Shown one piece after another: positions 60,408 through 64,000 of a DNA stretch of 64,000 bases (the first letter of the stretch is position 1; the number at the start of each line of letters is the position of its first letter). The DNA lies in contig NZ_QCXQ01000002.1 in NCBI RefSeq assembly GCF_003124125.1, positions 266,747 to 330,746 on the forward strand, given 5' to 3'. The position numbers and the translations under genes are program-made. The notes under the pieces are model-generated. The model ran no database searches. It was not told the DNA's origin and saw nothing but the letters and a program-made list of their open reading frames with translations. The DNA comes from Levilactobacillus bambusae (GTDB lineage: Bacteria; Bacillota; Bacilli; Lactobacillales; Lactobacillaceae).

Positions 60408-60411
60408 TGGC

Positions 60412-61779
60412 CTACTCCTTTCTCTGCCGTTCAACCATATTTTGAACCCCTTCGTAAATATCAATGTCCGTTTCAGCTCGATTGCACAGTTTAACAAACG
60501 GAATGTAAATTAGCACGGAAATAATTAAGTCCAGCAGACTAAACAGGAAGGCGACCCAATTCCCATCCGTTCCCATAAATCCAATGAGGATTCCAGGGGT
60601 CGTTTTGGGGAGTGGGTAAGCCACCGGCGGCATCAGCTGCAGTTTGATCCCAACCCAGGCTAAACAAATTCCGGCTAGCGGGCTCAGGATAAACGGAATT
60701 AACAAAATGGGGTTAAACAAAATAGGCAGCCCAAATAAAATGGGCTCGTTCAAGTTAAAAATTCCGGGTAGCAGACTCTGTTTGCCAATCGACCGAAAGT
60801 TATGGTTAGTTGAGACCAGCAGAATCGCAATGATCAGCCCTAACGTCATTCCGGCCCCGCCAAAGTTGGCGTAAGCATCCGATAGCGTATGAAAGGAAAT
60901 CGGATTGGGTAAATTCCAGGTGGATCCCTTGCGTAACGCTGCTTCCAAGTTCTGAATGGATTCAATCGAACTATTTCCGCTAATCGCAATCGGACCAATA
61001 ATTCCAACCGTCCACAGTAAGTTATTTAAGGCTGAGGTTCCCAAGATATTAAGTAATTGATGGCCCGGGTTAGAAAAGAGTTGGGCCACCCAGTTATAGA
61101 TAACCGCCGTTAATCCCTGGGGTGAAACCAGGCTAATCCCATAACTAATTCCCGTTGCGAGAATAATGACGATGACAAACGGGCGAATAATATTATGCGT
61201 CCGTCGCAAGAGATGGGAGGCCGTTTCCGTTTCCATGTGCGTGTGGGACCCCCGTGAAAATCGACTGACAATGTAGCCAACGGTAAAGCCACAGGCAATC
61301 GCTAAAAAGATCCCCTGCGCCCCGAGGTTGCTGTAGACAAAGTAGCTTACTGGCGATGATCGGACCGATCCTTGAGCGTCACTTTTGACCCCCGCAAAAT
61401 TAAAGTTCAAAATTAAGAAGGCGAAGGCACTTAAAATCCCGGCCAATAAGTCATCGCGCCGGTGTTCACGTGCCATAAAGTTAGCTGTTGTAAAGGCAAT
61501 CACCACGGCAATGAGGCCGTTAACCGTAATTTGAACTAGGTTAAACAGGTTTTGCCACGTTGTCCACAGGGGCAACCATTCAGAGATCCGGTAAATCTGA
61601 TTTAAAAATCCATTTTGGGTTAAACAGGTTGCATAAATTAGGTCAAAATATGAGACAATTAGAATAATCGGGTACGCAATCCCCAGAGCAGCACGCAATG
61701 CCCGAAATAAAGTCCGAGTTTGAAGCCACCGGTCAAAATGAACTAGTCGGCCGCCGATCTTTTGGATCCCATGCTTCAT
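60412..61779 (-). CDS. PTS EIIC-like membrane protein, lactose/cellobiose family
   Basis: A 455-residue protein with about ten helices in the pattern of EIIC (Lac family). The tell-tale segment is LLPGIFNLNEPILFGLPILFNPILLIPFIL near residue 330, with NLNEPI the conserved sugar-binding motif, and GNSSIESIQNLEAALR before it. No EIIA or EIIB domain is fused or adjacent. Such orphan EIIC proteins may use EIIA and EIIB from elsewhere or may have lost PTS function. ATG 61779 follows AAAGGGG by eight bases. It is coupled to the DUF915 hydrolase gene. Confidence 0.88.
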   Translation of the reverse strand: MKHGIQKIGGRLVHFDRWLQTRTLFRALRAALGIAYPIILIVSYFDLIYATCLTQNGFLNQIYRISEWLPLWTTWQNLFNLVQITVNGLIAVVIAFTTANFMAREHRRDDLLAGILSAFAFLILNFNFAGVKSDAQGSVRSSPVSYFVYSNLGAQGIFLAIACGFTVGYIVSRFSRGSHTHMETETASHLLRRTHNIIRPFVIVIILATGISYGISLVSPQGLTAVIYNWVAQLFSNPGHQLLNILGTSALNNLLWTVGIIGPIAISGNSSIESIQNLEAALRKGSTWNLPNPISFHTLSDAYANFGGAGMTLGLIIAILLVSTNHNFRSIGKQSLLPGIFNLNEPILFGLPILFNPILLIPFILSPLAGICLAWVGIKLQLMPPVAYPLPKTTPGILIGFMGTDGNWVAFLFSLLDLIISVLIYIPFVKLCNRAETDIDIYEGVQNMVERQRKE

Positions 61780-61957
61780 AAACTTCACCCCTTTACGTTA
61801 TTCCCATTATAAGTCCAGCTAAATGAATCCGGCTACTGTATGCTCACCAATTTAGCCAATTTGTGGTATCAGCTTGACCAAGCAAGGTCCTGAGCCTTAA
61901 AATGGGGCCGTGCCATGTAAATCGGTTTCCATAACAATTAAAGGAGTGTTGACGATC

Positions 61958-62230
61958 ATGACTGACAATCAAATCAACCGGACCCACATTGATCCAGAAA
62001 AATTTGCGTTTCATTTCCTTGATTCACTACAGAAGGAAGCCCCTCACGGAGATATCGAGCAGCTAGCCAAGCAGCGATTAGCGGCCTACCTGTCCGCCTA
62101 CTACCTCATCGAGGACTTCAATAACCTCGAGAACAAAAGTTTTAACTCAGCGGATAACAATGATGAAACGTTATCCCACCTTTCCTATTCAGCCCTGTTG
62201 GAGCGAATTTCACAGCTGAATAAATACTAA
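61958..62230 (+). CDS. Hypothetical protein upstream of a LacI regulator
   Basis: A 90-residue, acidic, largely helical protein (FAFHFLDSLQKEAPHGDIEQLAKQRLAAYLSAYYLIEDFNNLE). There is no signal peptide or known motif. AAAGGAG lies about twelve bases before ATG 61958, a slightly long spacing. The gene is 19 bases before the LacI regulator, so they are probably co-transcribed. I do not recognise the family; a small helical partner of the sugar system is only a guess. Confidence 0.6.
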   Translation: MTDNQINRTHIDPEKFAFHFLDSLQKEAPHGDIEQLAKQRLAAYLSAYYLIEDFNNLENKSFNSADNNDETLSHLSYSALLERISQLNKY

Positions 62231-62249
62231 CCTTCAAGGAGCGAGCGGC

Positions 62250-63233
62250 ATGAAGTCATTAACCATTTCTGACGTGGCAAAAGCTGCTGGCGTCTCAAAA
62301 ACTACCCTGTCCCGCTTTCTAAACGGGAATTATAGTCACATGTCAGAGGCAACCCGTCAGCGAATCGCTCAGGTCGTTGCTGACCTGAATTATCGTCCAA
62401 ATCGACAGGCCCAGGCCCTCAAATCCAAGCACAGTCACCTACTTGGAATCGTGGTGGCCGATATGTCTAACATGTATTCCACCCAGTTAATCACCGGAAT
62501 CAGTCGCCTTGCACGACAAGAGGGCTACCAGCTGATGATGATGTCCTCGGATAATTCGGAAGCCATTGAGCACGATAATTTGAACCGCCTGCTTGATCAA
62601 TCCGTTGACGGCATTATTATGCAGCCGACCCAGCGAGATAGCGCGTCCTACGACTTCTTGATGAGTCAGGTGCCCCTCGTGTTGGTGGATCGGCAAACGG
62701 AACCGCTCACGTGGCCAACAGTCAGTTCCGATAACTATTTTTCCACTAAGCAACTAGCAACTTTGATCAAGCAGGCTGAGTATCAGCACATCGTGGTCGT
62801 TAGCGAACCCATTCATGAGGTCACCACCCGGGAACAGCGGTTTAACGGAATTCAGGCGGTAACCAACGAATTCGGGTTATCCCTTGACTTAGTTGAGGTC
62901 CACGATAGTAATCCCGAGGTTCTCCACAGTGATCTCTTAGCTTACACCACCCAAAAGACTGCCATTGTGGCACTCAATGGCCGGACGCTCAGCTTGGTCT
63001 TAAAGATGCTCATCCGTAACCACGTGCTCATTCCTGATACTGTTGGTGTCTGTGGGTATGACGATTGGAATTGGACCGAGTTGGTTGGGCCTGGAATCAC
63101 AAGTATTGAACAGGACCCAACCCAAATCGGCGTTACCGCAGCCGAGTTGCTCCTTCAAGAAATTCGAAATGGTAAACAGGCGATTCAAAACGTCGTTCTT
63201 CCAGCAGAATTAAAGAATCGTCATTCATTGTGA
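62250..63233 (+). CDS. LacI family repressor, gluconate-type
   Basis: A 327-residue regulator. Residues 1-60 are the LacI helix-turn-helix and hinge (LTISDVAKAAGVSKTTLSRFLNGNYSHMSEATRQRIAQVV), followed by the periplasmic-binding-like effector domain (HLLGIVVADMSNMYSTQLITGI, GVCGYDDWNWTELVGPGITSIEQDP). AAGGAG precedes the ATG. A strong palindrome lies in the promoter of the permease gene just downstream, presumably its operator. If the permease carries gluconate, this regulator would respond to gluconate or its phosphate. Confidence 0.92.
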   Translation: MKSLTISDVAKAAGVSKTTLSRFLNGNYSHMSEATRQRIAQVVADLNYRPNRQAQALKSKHSHLLGIVVADMSNMYSTQLITGISRLARQEGYQLMMMSSDNSEAIEHDNLNRLLDQSVDGIIMQPTQRDSASYDFLMSQVPLVLVDRQTEPLTWPTVSSDNYFSTKQLATLIKQAEYQHIVVVSEPIHEVTTREQRFNGIQAVTNEFGLSLDLVEVHDSNPEVLHSDLLAYTTQKTAIVALNGRTLSLVLKMLIRNHVLIPDTVGVCGYDDWNWTELVGPGITSIEQDPTQIGVTAAELLLQEIRNGKQAIQNVVLPAELKNRHSL

Positions 63234-63250
63234 CCACAAGGTTTTTCCGT

Positions 63251-63280
63251 TCCCCGATCTTTCGATCGGGGAATTTTTTT
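63251..63280 (+). terminator. Terminator after the LacI-type gene
   Basis: TCCCCGATC pairs with GATCGGGGA across a four-base loop, followed by T7. The permease gene thus needs its own promoter. Confidence 0.92.
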
Positions 63281-63290
63281 AAATAAAAGA

Positions 63291-63345
63291 TTGACGAAGT
63301 ATAAGAAAGCGGATACAATACTCTGTAGATGGAAACCGGTTTACA
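63291..63345 (+). promoter_or_regulatory. Permease promoter with LacI-type operator
   Basis: TTGACG (63291-63296), 17 bases, TACAAT (63314-63319). The near-perfect palindrome TGGAAACCGGTTTACA (63330-63345) lies just past the likely start point, where a LacI-type repressor would block transcription. Confidence 0.8.
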
Positions 63346-63390
63346 AATGTTTTTATCAACTATTTTATTTATCTGAGGGGGAGCACTTCT

Positions 63391-64000
63391 ATGGCGAATA
63401 CAATTATCGGGATTTTGCTATTGCTTTCATTTTTCTTATTTATCGCCTACGTTATTCGTGGTGGTAACTTAATGGTTGGCTTCTTCGTTATGGCGGTTCT
63501 ATGGTGTGTCATTGGCCTAGTTCCGTTCAACGAAGCCGTCAATGACGTGTTTGCAAAGCCAGCACTAAACTATGGACCAACCATTATTTACATTGCGTTT
63601 GGTTCCTGGTTTGGGCGGGTACTCGTCGATACTGGAATTGCGGGGAGCATCAGCATGCAAGCACAGCGGGTTGGAAAAAAGCGGCCGGTGTTGGCATCGA
63701 TTCTCGTCTGTTTGATTACCGCACTGATCTTCGTCAGTGCGTACGGGGTTGGATCAGTTATTGCAATCGGGGTTATCTTACTCCCCATCCTCCATTCCTT
63801 GGGGGTCCCAAAAAACATTGCTGTCTCAGCCTTCACGCTGTCAATTGGAGCTTCGATGTACGTTAACGTTGTGTTATTCAACCAAATCAAGGCCTTTTTT
63901 CCAGCCGTAACTTTTACCGGTCGGTACCTTCAATTTGGTTGGATCGCAATGGGCGTCCAGATCGTTGCTGTCATTATTTTCTTGTTAATTAACAGTCGCA
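63391..64000 (+). CDS. GntP-like permease, N-terminal part cut by the window end
   Basis: The frame starts at ATG 63391, about ten bases after GAGGGGGA, and is open to the window end (about 203 codons). It shows at least six hydrophobic helices: the N-terminal GILLLLSFFLFIAYVIRGGNL, then TIIYIAFGSWFGRVLVDTGIA, which resembles the GFGAMLGKMLADCG part of gluconate permeases, then ILVCLITALIFVSAYGVGSVIAIGVILL. It probably belongs to the GntP/ion-transporter superfamily. Gluconate, another sugar acid or citrate could be carried. The adjacent LacI-type gene and operator support a sugar acid. Confidence 0.75.
   Translation, partial: MANTIIGILLLLSFFLFIAYVIRGGNLMVGFFVMAVLWCVIGLVPFNEAVNDVFAKPALNYGPTIIYIAFGSWFGRVLVDTGIAGSISMQAQRVGKKRPVLASILVCLITALIFVSAYGVGSVIAIGVILLPILHSLGVPKNIAVSAFTLSIGASMYVNVVLFNQIKAFFPAVTFTGRYLQFGWIAMGVQIVAVIIFLLINSR

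Overview
The window looks like a chromosomal segment of a low-to-mid GC Lactobacillaceae bacterium. The signs are a methionine T-box, PyrR attenuation, ECF vitamin transporters, Gram-positive ribosome binding sites, catabolite (cre) sites, an L-arabinose isomerase pathway, and DNA-repair enzymes that have lost metal ligands. I cannot name the species. The arabinose genes would feed xylulose-5-phosphate into the phosphoketolase route typical of heterofermentative lactobacilli; that last step is inference. I see no phage, insertion sequence, CRISPR array or plasmid functions.

Layout. 0-5.3 kb: a vitamin B6 salvage operon (pdxK-ywlG-pdxU), cytosine deaminase, a ThiD-type kinase, and a quinone reductase coupled to a 59-residue protein. 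5.4-8.7 kb: tRNA-Arg, a 47-residue membrane protein, a cold-shock protein, an alpha/beta hydrolase divergent from an OsmC protein, and mutY. 8.8-14.6 kb: an orphan peptide-binding lipoprotein with an Mga-type regulator, a NimT-type MFS exporter, and a histidine phosphatase gene broken by one amber codon. 14.6-18.7 kb: an EamA exporter and metQ-metN-metI behind a methionine T-box. 18.7-30.2 kb: repair functions (tag, a UDG-family gene, sbcC-sbcD) mixed with a GH3 beta-glucosidase, a TetR regulator, an ECF S component and DegV. 30.4-34.3 kb: secreted wall-active proteins (metalloprotease, two tandem GH25 lysozymes, NlpC/P60). 34.6-39.7 kb: a cysteine-free Spx paralogue and two tandem 690-residue membrane proteins with matching promoters. 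41-56 kb: a pentose region with araR, araA/D/B/T, galM, a cytoplasmic GH43 with a LacY-type importer, an ArsR-type regulator and a sugar isomerase, tied together by AraR-like and cre sites. Inside it are a PyrR-regulated uracil permease and a Zur-type operon holding a 41-residue protein and zinc-free S14. 56.5-64 kb: YfhO, YjzD, an orphan EIIC coupled to a DUF915 hydrolase, and a LacI regulator before a permease cut by the window end.

The most unusual signal is a family of compound, strongly structured intergenic repeats at about 21.7, 25.5, 34.5 and 42.9 kb. Each lies just after a stop codon, in the orientation of the upstream gene. The stem sequences differ between copies but stay complementary, and two tandem 120-bp units at 25.58-25.82 kb differ by compensatory changes in several helices. 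Other points to check are a likely ATC start in pdxK, the Zur-type box before the 41-residue protein, the duplicated promoter architecture of the twin membrane proteins, and three DNA glycosylases that lack the metal ligands of their families.
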